Below are positions 38,878-47,130 of a stretch of 64,000 nt of DNA, piece after piece. A program made the translations under genes and the position numbers. The notes under the pieces were generated by a model. It saw nothing but the letters and a program-made list of their open reading frames with translations. It made no database searches and was not told the DNA's origin. Source of the DNA: Streptomyces scabiei 87.22 (GTDB taxonomy: Bacteria > Actinomycetota > Actinomycetes > Streptomycetales > Streptomycetaceae); contig NC_013929.1 of assembly GCF_000091305.1 (NCBI RefSeq), positions 3,100,001-3,164,000 on the forward strand. Reading direction: 5' to 3'. How positions within the stretch are numbered: the first letter of the stretch is position 1; each line of letters opens with the position of its first letter.

Positions 38878-40982
38878 CCACTTCCACATCCCCCACCACT
38901 TTCGTCACTCCCGTCTCCCCCACGTCATGCGCAGCGCTCGACTCCCCCGCCACCGGCCCGCTTCTCCTCCGGCTCGCCCGGCTGCGCGAGCGGGTGGCCG
39001 AGCTGGTGGCCCGGCGCGGTGCCGGTGACCCGACGGCCGGTGATCCGCTGCGCGGGCTGTACGTGTCCGAGGAGGGCGTACGGCGTCTGCTGGAGCCGTC
39101 GGCGGGGCCGGACGCCCCCGTGTTCGAGGACGGGGAGGACGGAGAGGGCGGCCAGGACGGCGCGGAAGCCCGGAGGGCCGGTCCGCTTGAGCGGCTCGCG
39201 GCGCGGCTCGGGCTGACGGAGCTGGACACCCGCATCCTGCTGATCGCCCTGGCACCCGATCTGGACCGCTCCTACGAGCAGTTGTACGGGTATCTGAACG
39301 ACGACGTCAGCAGGCGCCGGGCCACCGTCGGGCTCGCTCTCGATCTGTGCGGGCTGCCCGTGCATCTGGCCCGGGCACGGGCCCGGTTCCTGCCCTCGGC
39401 ACCGCTGTGCGCGCTCGGGCTGCTGACCGTGGAGGAGCCCGAACGGCCCTTCCTCGGGCGGGAACTGCGGGTGCCGGACCGGTTGGCCGCCCATCTCCTC
39501 GGCGACGACATCATGGACGCGGCGCTGGTGGGTCACGTGCGTCCGCTCCCGCCGTCGGCGGGCGCCGGTGCGTCGGCCGCCGCGTCCGCGTTCGCGGAGG
39601 ACGGCGGGTTCACCGAGCGGCTGGCCGGACGGCTGGCCGCCGCCCCGGTCACCGTGCATCTGCGGGAGCGGCGGGAGGGCGACGGTCTGGTGCGGGCCTC
39701 GGCCGCCCTGGCCGCGGCCGGGGTGGCGGCGCTGCACTTCACGCCCCCGGCGGCCGACGACGAGGCGGCCCGGCTCCTGCCCCCGCTGCTGCGCGAGGCC
39801 CGGCTGCGCGGGTGCGCGGTCGTGGTGGCGCCGCTCCCGGAGAACCCGGGGCCGTTGTTCCGGGGGCTGACCGCGCCCGATGTGTCCGTGCTGTTCACGG
39901 GGCCGCAGCCGTACGACCCGCAGTGGTGCGACCGTGATCCGCTGGTCCTCGACGTGCCCCGGCCGCCCTCGGGTGCCGTGGACGCCTGGGCCGCGGCGCT
40001 CGGTGCGGGGGCGGAGGGGCCGGGGTTCGACCTGGCGGCCACGGTCGCCCCGTACCGGCTCGGCGGTGACCGGATCGAGCGGGCGGCCCGCGCGGCCGCC
40101 GGTCTCGCGGCGTTCGACGGCACCGAGGTGACCGCGGACCATCTGCGGCTGGCCGCACGGCTGCAGTCGGCCTCCGGTCTGGAGCGGCACGCCCGCCGGA
40201 TCCGTCCGGACGTCGGCTGGGACGATCTCGTCCTGCCCGACAAGCCCCTGGCCGAGTTGCGGGAACTGGCCCTGCGTGCCCGTCACCGCGACCGGGTGCT
40301 CGGCGACTGGCGGCTGAGCGCCGGGGGCGGCCGGGGCCGTGGGGTCCTGGGGCTCTTCGCGGGCGAGTCGGGCACCGGCAAGACGCTGTCGGCGGAGGTC
40401 GTGGCCGCCGAACTCGGCCTGGACCTCTACGTCGTGCAGCTCTCCTCGATCGTGGACAAGTTCGTGGGCGAGACCGAGAAGAACCTCGAACGGATCTTCA
40501 CCGAGGCGGACCGCACGGACGCCGTGCTGCTCTTCGACGAGGCGGACGCCGTCTTCGGCAAGCGCTCGGAGGTCAAGGACTCCCACGACAAGTACGCCAA
40601 CATGGAGAGCGCCTATCTGCTCCAGCGTCTGGAGTCCTTCGACGGCATCGCCCTGCTGACCACCAATCTGCGGGCCAACATCGACGAGGCGTTCACCCGG
40701 CGGCTGGATCTGGTGGTCGACTTCCCGTTCCCGGACACCGCCCAGCGGCTGGCCCTGTGGCGGCACAGTCTCGCCGCGGTGCCCGGCGCGGACGACACCG
40801 ACCCGGCGGCGGTCGCCCGTGACTTCGAGCTGGCCGGCGGTTCCATCCGCAGTGCGGTCGTCACCGCCGCCTACGCCGCCGCCGGGCGCGGCGGTCCGGT
40901 GACCACGGCCGACCTGCGGGAGGGCGCCGAGCGCGAGTACCGCAAGGCCGGGCGACTGGTGCCGGGCGAGGGCACCTGGTAG
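38874..40982 (+). CDS. CIS AAA+ ATPase (Pvc15/Afp15-like)
   Basis: A 702-residue AAA+ ATPase. The N-terminal half is helical and variable; the C-terminal AAA+ module has Walker A GESGTGKT near residue 500, Walker B AVLLFDEADAVFG near 553, and downstream LLTTNLRANIDEAFTRRLD containing the sensor 1 and Arg-finger region. Such ATPases (Afp15/Pvc15) are conserved in extracellular and cytoplasmic CIS loci and are thought to help assembly or reuse. TTG at 38874 is preferred because a GGGAGGG site lies just upstream and it overlaps the DUF4255 stop. Confidence 0.92.
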   Translation: MTTSTSPTTFVTPVSPTSCAALDSPATGPLLLRLARLRERVAELVARRGAGDPTAGDPLRGLYVSEEGVRRLLEPSAGPDAPVFEDGEDGEGGQDGAEARRAGPLERLAARLGLTELDTRILLIALAPDLDRSYEQLYGYLNDDVSRRRATVGLALDLCGLPVHLARARARFLPSAPLCALGLLTVEEPERPFLGRELRVPDRLAAHLLGDDIMDAALVGHVRPLPPSAGAGASAAASAFAEDGGFTERLAGRLAAAPVTVHLRERREGDGLVRASAALAAAGVAALHFTPPAADDEAARLLPPLLREARLRGCAVVVAPLPENPGPLFRGLTAPDVSVLFTGPQPYDPQWCDRDPLVLDVPRPPSGAVDAWAAALGAGAEGPGFDLAATVAPYRLGGDRIERAARAAAGLAAFDGTEVTADHLRLAARLQSASGLERHARRIRPDVGWDDLVLPDKPLAELRELALRARHRDRVLGDWRLSAGGGRGRGVLGLFAGESGTGKTLSAEVVAAELGLDLYVVQLSSIVDKFVGETEKNLERIFTEADRTDAVLLFDEADAVFGKRSEVKDSHDKYANMESAYLLQRLESFDGIALLTTNLRANIDEAFTRRLDLVVDFPFPDTAQRLALWRHSLAAVPGADDTDPAAVARDFELAGGSIRSAVVTAAYAAAGRGGPVTTADLREGAEREYRKAGRLVPGEGTW

Positions 40983-41001
40983 CGGGCCCGGCGGCCGGGG
41001 A

Positions 41002-41037
41002 CGGCGGGAGCACCCGGGCCGGGGGCCGCTCCCGCCG
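41002..41037. terminator. Bidirectional terminator between CIS ATPase and ricin-domain gene
   Basis: Perfect 10-base arms CGGCGGGAGC and GCTCCCGCCG around a GC-rich 16-base loop, located between the convergent stops of the ATPase (40982) and the ricin-domain membrane protein (41045). Confidence 0.75.
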
Positions 41038-41044
41038 AACGGGA

Positions 41045-42445
41045 CTACTTCACGCGCCACTTCTGGTTGGGTGTGCCCGAGCACGTCCACAGCTGGAGCC
41101 TGCCGCCGTCGCCGGTGGCGTTGTCCTTCACGTCGACGCACTTGTCGGCCTGCGGGTTGACCAGGTCTCCGGCGGTGCTGAGCACGAACTGCTGGGCGGG
41201 GTTGCCGCTGCACCGGGCCAGCTGGATGACGGCGCCGTCGTCGCGGGAGCCCCACGCGACGTCCATGCACAGGCCGAGGGAGCGCACGGTGCCGTCGCCC
41301 CGGAAGTCCCACTTCTGGTTGGCGGTGCCGGCGCAGTCCCAGATCTGGAGCGGGGTGCCGTCCTTGCCCTTGCCGTTCTTCGCGTCCGTGACGTCGACGC
41401 AGCGGTCCGAGCCCTTGCCGATGATGGCGAAGCCCTTGGCGGCGGCGGGCTTCTTCGTCGTGGGCTTCGTGTCCGGTTCCTGCTGCGAGCCGGAGCCGGA
41501 GCCCCCCGAACCGGAGCCCGAGCCGCCCGAGCCGGAGTCCGGGCCCGGGTCCTCGGGCCGCTCCTCCTGCTTCTCCTCGGGGGGAGCCTCGGGGGTCTGT
41601 GACGGGAGCGGGGCCGCCGAGATGCTCGGCGCCGGTGCCATGGCGGACGGGCTGCCGCTCGGCAGGGCCGTCGTACCGGCCTGCCGGAGATCGGTCGCGG
41701 CGCTGGTGACCCTGGGCTGGTAGGCGAACCACAGCGTCACGAAGGTGACCGCCAGGGCCACGGCCACCCCGAGGCAGGTGGCGAGCCAGCCCGGCAGGAA
41801 CCCTCGCTGGACATAGGTCCCGTCGACCGGATGCGGCGCGACCCCGGCCCGCTGGACGGCGAGCGCGTACGGCCGCTCCTCCTTGGACCCGAACCAGATG
41901 ATCCGTCTGGGCTTGAGCGTGGCCTTGACGAACGCGGCACGGCCGGGCTCGATCTGCACATTGCTCGGATGCAGGTCGTACGACAGCTGGTCACCGTTGT
42001 CGCTGCCGCTGACCGACGCGGTGACCTTGGTGTTGCCCAGGTTGTCGATGGCCAGCTTCGGCCGTCCCCGCAGACGCCCCTTCACCGTCGGCGGGACGAG
42101 TTCCGCCCGCACCTCCGTGAACGGGGTGATCGTCAGGTTCCCTTCCGGAACCGTCGTCGCCTCCGGATGCTGGGTCGGTGTGATCCGCACCGCGTACGGG
42201 TTCGGACCGGCCGTCGCGTCGGGGGTGCGGGGCGGGGCGAACGTCAGCTCCACCGACCCCGTCGTCCCCGGGTACAGCCGCAGCGTCTGCGGCTCCACCC
42301 TGGTCCACGGCGCGATGTCACCGACGGGTTCGAAGCGGTACTCGTCGACCACGTCACCGGTGTTGCGCAGCCGCAGCCGCACCGTCGTACTGCTCCCCGG
42401 GTCCACGGTCGCGGAGGCGGGTTCGAGGGAAGTCCACAGGCTCAC
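41045..42445 (-). CDS. CIS-linked membrane protein: Ig-like domain, one TM helix, ricin-type lectin ectodomain
   Basis: A 466-residue single-pass protein. Residues 1-200 form beta-rich, Ig/MSP-like domains (LEPASATVDPGSSTTVRLRL, NTGDVVDEYRFEP, TVKGRLRGRPKLAIDNLGNT). There is no signal peptide; one helix at about 219-241 (WLATCLGVAVALAVTFVTLW) should leave the N-terminus in the cytoplasm. A Pro/Gly/Ser-rich linker leads to a C-terminal ricin B-type beta-trefoil (about 335-466) with QxW-type repeats (QIWDCAGTANQKW, QLWTCSGTPNQKW). Homologous genes in CIS loci have been labelled 'hydrolytic', but no catalytic motif is seen. GTG at 42445. Its first half is nearly identical to the next gene. Confidence 0.85.
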   Translation of the reverse strand: MSLWTSLEPASATVDPGSSTTVRLRLRNTGDVVDEYRFEPVGDIAPWTRVEPQTLRLYPGTTGSVELTFAPPRTPDATAGPNPYAVRITPTQHPEATTVPEGNLTITPFTEVRAELVPPTVKGRLRGRPKLAIDNLGNTKVTASVSGSDNGDQLSYDLHPSNVQIEPGRAAFVKATLKPRRIIWFGSKEERPYALAVQRAGVAPHPVDGTYVQRGFLPGWLATCLGVAVALAVTFVTLWFAYQPRVTSAATDLRQAGTTALPSGSPSAMAPAPSISAAPLPSQTPEAPPEEKQEERPEDPGPDSGSGGSGSGSGGSGSGSQQEPDTKPTTKKPAAAKGFAIIGKGSDRCVDVTDAKNGKGKDGTPLQIWDCAGTANQKWDFRGDGTVRSLGLCMDVAWGSRDDGAVIQLARCSGNPAQQFVLSTAGDLVNPQADKCVDVKDNATGDGGRLQLWTCSGTPNQKWRVK

Positions 42446-42458
42446 GTCAGGACGCTAC
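41910..42458 (-). repeat. Near-identical 549-bp direct repeat, copy A
   Basis: This segment, covering the 5' half of the ricin-domain gene and a few bases upstream of its start, matches 43469-44017 without gaps. By eye there are five differences in 549 bases, all silent. Outside the segment the two genes differ strongly. The pattern points to recent gene conversion or duplication restricted to the cytoplasmic domain. Confidence 0.93.
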
Positions 42459-42540
42459 GCGGTTCACGGCGTCCGGTCAGGAGCCGTCGGGGCAGGCCCG
42501 GCTGCCCCGGCGGCCACCGGATCCCGTCCCGACGGCCTTG

Positions 42541-44004
42541 TCACACGGTGAACTTGACGGCTTCGAGCCAGATGCCGTTGTCGAGGGTGCCGGCGAAGAT
42601 GTAGTGCTCTCCCTCGTTCGGCTTGTCGCAGGCCAGGTTCTGCCAGCCCCGGTCCTTCTGGTGGACCGCCTGGCAGACCCCCCTGCCGCCCTCGTCGACG
42701 TTGATGGTGAAGCCCAGCAGGTCCGGGGCGCCCGGCTTGGAGCTGCCGAAGTAGTTGTCGAAGCCGTCCTTCGCGCCCGACCACGGCTTCCCGCCGTAGG
42801 TGCCCTGGCCGTTGGTCGAGTCGGGGTCGTGGACGAACGCGGCACTGGCCGTGCCGTTGACGCCGGACACCGCGATGTTCAGGGCCTTGAGCGACCGGCC
42901 CTGGCCCACCGTGCCGGCCGTGTCGCCGTCGCACTCCGGGGCCGTCCAGCCCTTGCCGGTGACGAAGGCGCGGTAGCAGATGTGCCGGCCGCCCGGGTCC
43001 GCCGCGGCCAGTTGCCGTACGGCGGTCGCGGCCGTGGGGGCGCGCTTCTTCTTCTCCTGCGACCCGCCGCCGGATCCGCCGCCGCTGGTGTCGCCGCTGC
43101 CGCCTCCACCACCGGCTGCCGCGGCCTGCGTCTCCGTGACCTGCGGGGGCGGGGAGGAGGCGGGCGGGGCGGAGGGCGTGGGCGGCGGCGGGGTCGACGC
43201 CGGCGCCGAGGGGCTGGGCGGCAGGGTGCTGACGCCGGTCTTCTGCAGCTCGCTGGCCGCGCTGACGACCCTGGGCTTGTAGGCGAGCCACAGGGTCACG
43301 AAGGTGATCGCGAGGGCGAGACAGATCGCCAGGCAGGTGGCGAGCCAGCCGGGCAGGAAGCTGCGCTGGACGTAGGTGCCCTCGACATCGAGCGGGGTGA
43401 CCCCCGACCGCTTCACCGCGAGGGTGTACGGCCGCTCCTCCTTGGAGCCGAACCAGGTGATCTGCCGCGGCTTGAGCGTGGCCTTGACGAACGCGGCACG
43501 GCCGGGCTCGATCTGCACATTGCTCGGATGCAGGTCGTACGACAGCTGGTCACCGTTGTCGCTGCCGCTGACCGACGCGGTGACCTTGGTGTTGCCCAGG
43601 TTGTCGATGGCCAGCTTCGGCCGTCCCCGCAGACGCCCCTTCACCGTCGGCGGGACCAGCTCCGCCCGCACCTCCGTGAACGGGGTGATCGTCAGGTTCC
43701 CCTCCGGAACCGTCGTCGCCTCCGGATGCTGGGTCGGCGTGATCCGCACCGCGTACGGGTTCGGACCGGCCGTCGCGTCGGGGGTACGGGGCGGGGCGAA
43801 CGTCAGCTCCACCGACCCCGTCGTCCCCGGGTACAGCCGCAGCGTCTGCGGCTCCACCCTGGTCCACGGCGCGATGTCACCGACGGGTTCGAAGCGGTAC
43901 TCGTCGACCACGTCACCGGTGTTGCGCAGCCGCAGCCGCACCGTCGTACTGCTCCCCGGGTCCACGGTCGCGGAGGCGGGTTCGAGGGAAGTCCACAGGC
44001 TCAC
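42541..44004 (-). CDS. CIS-linked membrane protein: Ig-like domain, one TM helix, ChW-repeat ectodomain
   Basis: A 487-residue paralogue of the adjacent ricin-domain protein. Residues 1-180 are identical; the TM helix (WLATCLAICLALAITFVTLW, about 219-241) and linker differ, and the ectodomain is unrelated. It carries two hydrophobic-W (ChW)-like motifs: GWTAPECDGDTAGTVGQG followed by LKALNIAV, and RGWQNLACDKPNEGEH followed by LEAVKFTV. ChW repeats are cell-surface adhesion modules. No signal peptide, so the Ig-like part should be cytoplasmic and the ChW part outside. GTG at 44004. It is divergent from the sheath gene across 280 bases, so it may share its control region. Confidence 0.83.
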   Translation of the reverse strand: MSLWTSLEPASATVDPGSSTTVRLRLRNTGDVVDEYRFEPVGDIAPWTRVEPQTLRLYPGTTGSVELTFAPPRTPDATAGPNPYAVRITPTQHPEATTVPEGNLTITPFTEVRAELVPPTVKGRLRGRPKLAIDNLGNTKVTASVSGSDNGDQLSYDLHPSNVQIEPGRAAFVKATLKPRQITWFGSKEERPYTLAVKRSGVTPLDVEGTYVQRSFLPGWLATCLAICLALAITFVTLWLAYKPRVVSAASELQKTGVSTLPPSPSAPASTPPPPTPSAPPASSPPPQVTETQAAAAGGGGGSGDTSGGGSGGGSQEKKKRAPTAATAVRQLAAADPGGRHICYRAFVTGKGWTAPECDGDTAGTVGQGRSLKALNIAVSGVNGTASAAFVHDPDSTNGQGTYGGKPWSGAKDGFDNYFGSSKPGAPDLLGFTINVDEGGRGVCQAVHQKDRGWQNLACDKPNEGEHYIFAGTLDNGIWLEAVKFTV

Positions 44005-44017
44005 GTCAGGACGCTAC
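43469..44017 (-). repeat. Near-identical 549-bp direct repeat, copy B
   Basis: Partner of 41910-42458. It covers the 5' half of the ChW-domain gene, including its GTG start and 13 bases upstream. Identity stops abruptly both just upstream of the start and just before the membrane segment. Confidence 0.93.
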
Positions 44018-44284
44018 CGAGAGCGCGGGAGCCGGGTCAGCAGGAGAAGGTGCACGATCGCGGTGCCCGAAAGGGCAGGGCGCGCGGGACCGACGAGGCC
44101 CACCGGGGCGCCACCGCCGGACCGGTGCGGGGGTGCGGCCCGCGGGGCAGCCACGCCGGCCGGCCCGACTGCCCCTCGGGGCAACGGGCGTGCCCCCGAT
44201 CAGGTACCCGAGGACGTTTCGACGGACGCGCTTCGCGCGTGAGGGTGAGAGGCGACCTGTCTCGTACCCCAAGGAGAGCAGAGC

Positions 44285-45862
44285 ATGCCGTCCTACCTGT
44301 CGCCGGGCGTCTACGTCGAGGAGGTGGCCAGCGGCTCGCGTCCCATCGAGGGTGTGGGCACCTCGGTCGCCGCCTTCGTCGGTCTGGCCCCGACCGGTCC
44401 GCTGAACGAGCCGACGCTGGTGACCAACTGGTCCCAGTACGTCGCCGCCTTCGGCGAGTTCACCGACGGCTACTACCTCGCGCACTCGGTGTACGGGTTC
44501 TTCAACAACGGCGGCAGCGCCGCGTACGTCGTCCGGGTCGGGGGCACCGAGCAGGGCGGCGCGTCCGCCGCCGGTCCGGCCGCGGTGACGGGTACCGCCG
44601 CGCCGGCCGCGCTGCCGCCGGGCGAGCCGAAGCAGTTGGGCACCTTCAGTGTGACCGCCATCGCGGGCGGTTCGCTGAGCGTCGAGGTCGCCGACCCCGA
44701 GGGCGAGGGTCCGGCCGAGCGGTTCCGGCTGATCGTCAAGGACGGTGACAAGCCGGTCGAGACCTTCGACGTGACCGCCAAGAAGGGCGGCCGCAACTAC
44801 GTCGTCACGCAGGTCAAGGAGCGCTCCAGGCTCATCACCGTCCAGGAGACGGCACCGGCCGCGCAGCTCGCGCGCCCCGACAACCAGACCGTGGCGCTGG
44901 CGGCCCCGGCCGCCCCCGCGCCCGTCGCCCCGGCCGCGGCGGACGACGGCCACCCCGGCCCGGCCCAGTACCTCGGTGACTCCGCCGACCGCACCGGCTT
45001 CGGTGGGCTGGAGGCCGTGGACGAGATCTCCATGGTCGCCGTGCCCGACCTGATGGCCGCCTACCAGCGCGGCGCGATCGACCTGGAGGCCGTCAAGGCG
45101 GTCCAGCTCGGTCTGATCGCGCACTGCGAGCTGATGGGCGACCGGGTCGCCGTCATCGACCCGCCGCCCGGCCTCAACGCCCGTCAGATCCGGGTCTGGC
45201 GCCAGGAGACCGCCGGGTACGACTCCAAGTACGCGGCCCTCTACTACCCCTGGATCAAGGTCTTCGACCCGGCCAGCGGCCAGTCCCGGGTCATCCCGCC
45301 GAGCGGCCACGTCGCCGGCGTCTGGGCCCGCAACGACTTCGAGCGCGGTGTCCACAAGGCGCCCGCCAACGAGGTCGTCCGCGGCGCGGTGGACCTCGAA
45401 CTCCAGATCACCCGCGGTGAGCAGGACCTGCTCAACCCCATCGGCGTCAACTGCATCCGTGCCTTCCCCGGCCGCGGCATCCGCGTCTGGGGCGCCCGCA
45501 CCATGTCCTCGGACCCGGCCTGGCGCTACCTCAACATCCGCCGGTACTTCAACTACCTGGAGGAGTCGATCCTGATCGGCACCCAGTGGGTGGTGTTCGA
45601 GCCGAACGACCACGCGCTGTGGGCCCGGATCCGGCGCAACGTCTCCGCGTTCCTGGTCAACGAGTGGCGCAGCGGAGCCCTCTTCGGCCAGCGGCCCGAG
45701 GACGCGTACTACGTCAAGTGCGACGAGGAGACCAACCCTCCGGAGTCGGTCGACCTCGGCCGGGTCATCTGCGAGATCGGCATCGCGCCGGTCAAGCCCG
45801 CCGAGTTCGTGATCTTCCGGCTGGCGCAGTTCTCCAGCGGCAGCGGGGAGCTGGAGGAGTAG
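44285..45862 (+). CDS. CIS contractile sheath protein
   Basis: A 525-residue phage tail-sheath protein (Afp2-4/Pvc2-4 role; called Cis2 in studied Streptomyces systems). It polymerises around the inner tube and contracts to drive it forward. The N-terminal PSYLSPGVYVEEVASGSRP and VGTSVAAFVGLAPTGP are typical sheath openings; the C-terminal handshake region includes NYLEESILIGTQWVVFEPND and ENPPESVDLGR-type strands (TNPPESVDLGRVICEIGIAP). An Ala/Pro-rich insertion near residues 195-225 is unusual. AAGGAGAG lies upstream of ATG 44285. It is the first gene of the main CIS operon. Only one sheath gene is present, where insect-type CIS have several. Confidence 0.96.
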   Translation: MPSYLSPGVYVEEVASGSRPIEGVGTSVAAFVGLAPTGPLNEPTLVTNWSQYVAAFGEFTDGYYLAHSVYGFFNNGGSAAYVVRVGGTEQGGASAAGPAAVTGTAAPAALPPGEPKQLGTFSVTAIAGGSLSVEVADPEGEGPAERFRLIVKDGDKPVETFDVTAKKGGRNYVVTQVKERSRLITVQETAPAAQLARPDNQTVALAAPAAPAPVAPAAADDGHPGPAQYLGDSADRTGFGGLEAVDEISMVAVPDLMAAYQRGAIDLEAVKAVQLGLIAHCELMGDRVAVIDPPPGLNARQIRVWRQETAGYDSKYAALYYPWIKVFDPASGQSRVIPPSGHVAGVWARNDFERGVHKAPANEVVRGAVDLELQITRGEQDLLNPIGVNCIRAFPGRGIRVWGARTMSSDPAWRYLNIRRYFNYLEESILIGTQWVVFEPNDHALWARIRRNVSAFLVNEWRSGALFGQRPEDAYYVKCDEETNPPESVDLGRVICEIGIAPVKPAEFVIFRLAQFSSGSGELEE

Positions 45863-45953
45863 GCCGTCGACGGCCCGCGCCCACCAGCGTTCGCGCACCA
45901 GACCTTTCCCAAGCCCCAGCCCCTGCCCGCCCCCTTAGAAGGACACAGAACAG

Positions 45954-46397
45954 ATGAGTCTCGCGCCGGGTGACGCCCTTACCTCACACAATTTCGGCCT
46001 GCAGATCGACGGGGTGATGGTCGAGTACCTCGCGGAGGTCAGCGGCCTCACCCTCGAACAGGACGTCATCACGTACCAGCAGAACTCCGCGCAGGGCCGG
46101 CCCGAGGTCAACCTGCTGCCCGGTGTGCAGAAGAACGGGCAGTGCACCGTGGTCCGCGGTATGACCCAGTCGGCCGCGTTCAACACGTGGATCAACGATT
46201 CCATCAACGGCCAGATGAGCTCGGCGCGCAAGAACGCGTCGATCATCATGATGGATTATCAGAACAACCCGGTGAAGCGGTACAACATGCGCAACGCCTG
46301 GTGCAGCAAGATCGACGCGAGCACCCTGAAGGCCGGCGAGGCGTCCGCGCTCACCGAGACCGTGACCATCGTCTTCGAAGAACTGGTCATCGAGTAA
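45954..46397 (+). CDS. CIS inner tube protein 1 (gp19-like)
   Basis: A 147-residue T4 gp19-like tube protein (Afp1/Pvc1 role) whose hexamers stack to form the inner tube. Recognisable parts are HNFGLQIDGVMVEYLAEVSG, the PEVNLLPGVQKNGQCTVVRG loop and DYQNNPVKRYNMRNAWCSKI. ATG at 45954 follows AGAAGGACAC. The stop TAA shares its last base with the next ATG (TAATG). 91 bases separate it from the sheath gene. Confidence 0.95.
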   Translation: MSLAPGDALTSHNFGLQIDGVMVEYLAEVSGLTLEQDVITYQQNSAQGRPEVNLLPGVQKNGQCTVVRGMTQSAAFNTWINDSINGQMSSARKNASIIMMDYQNNPVKRYNMRNAWCSKIDASTLKAGEASALTETVTIVFEELVIE

Positions 46398-46972
46398 TGC
46401 GGCGCACGGCTGGCAGGGCGGGCGCGGGCGCCGGCTCGATCGTGGACGTCCCCGGATCGGGGCCCGGGCCGGGCGCCGGCGCGGTCGTGGGTCCGGGTGC
46501 GGTGGCGGGGGCCGGGGGCGAGGCGGCTTCGGTCGCGTCGCCCTTCCCCACCACCGCCGCCCCTCCCGCCGCCGCCCCGGCCGTCGCGCCGGTGGCGCAG
46601 CGGCTGCGGACGGAGTTCCCGTTCGAGCTGCCGCGCGGGTACGTCGACGAGGCGGGGAACGTGCACCGGGAGGGCGTGATGCGTCTCGCCACGGCCCGGG
46701 ACGAGCTGATCCCGCTGCGGGACGTCCGCGTCCAGGAGAACCCGGCGTATCTGTCGGTCGTGCTGCTGGGCCGGGTCATCACCCGGCTCGGCAATCTGCC
46801 GATGGTCCACGACGGGATCGTGGAGAACATGTTCGCGTCCGACCTCGCGTTCCTGCAGGACTTCTACCGGCAGGTGAACGCCGAGGGCCACACCCGCGCG
46901 GCCGTGGAGTGCCCCCACTGCTCCGAGCCCTTCGAGGTCGAACTCGGCGGGAGCCGCCTGGGGGAATCGTGA
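46397..46972 (+). CDS. T4-type baseplate hub assembly chaperone-like protein
   Basis: A 191-residue protein. The first 65 residues are Gly/Ala/Pro-rich and probably disordered; the rest (LRTEFPFELPRGYVDEAG, HREGVMRLATARDELIPLRD, ITRLGNLPMVHDGIVENMFA) resembles the small proteins annotated as T4-family baseplate hub assembly chaperones in CIS loci. A CPHCSEPFEVEL motif at the end could be half of a zinc site. Overlaps join it to the tube gene (TAATG) and to the next gene (GTGA). Confidence 0.8.
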   Translation: MRRTAGRAGAGAGSIVDVPGSGPGPGAGAVVGPGAVAGAGGEAASVASPFPTTAAPPAAAPAVAPVAQRLRTEFPFELPRGYVDEAGNVHREGVMRLATARDELIPLRDVRVQENPAYLSVVLLGRVITRLGNLPMVHDGIVENMFASDLAFLQDFYRQVNAEGHTRAAVECPHCSEPFEVELGGSRLGES

Positions 46973-47127
46973 CGTACGCGACCGACCGGCTGCACGAGGA
47001 GATCGCGTACGTCGCCTACCACTTCCACTGGGGCTTCGAGGAGATCCTCGACCTCGAACACCATGACCGCCGCCGCTACACCGAACAGATCGCGTCCCTC
47101 GTGACACGGGGCGGGGCGGAGGGCTGA
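46969..47127 (+). CDS. 52-residue CIS-operon protein (DUF6760-like)
   Basis: A very short gene encoding TYATDRLHEEIAYVAYHFHW and a charged, helical remainder with EEILDLEHHDRRRYTEQIAS. GTG at 46969 overlaps the chaperone stop (GTGA) and the stop is 3 bases ahead of the next GTG, so it is embedded in the operon. Small proteins of this type occur at the same place in related clusters and are called DUF6760; the role is unknown. The pattern recalls small tail-assembly products next to hub chaperones. Confidence 0.78.
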   Translation: MTYATDRLHEEIAYVAYHFHWGFEEILDLEHHDRRRYTEQIASLVTRGGAEG

Positions 47128-47130
47128 CAC

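Noticed and set aside
42538..44748. A 736-codon plus-strand open frame over the ChW-domain protein and sheath start
   Set aside because: Antisense to the ChW gene and out of frame with the sheath gene; no ribosome site or domain.
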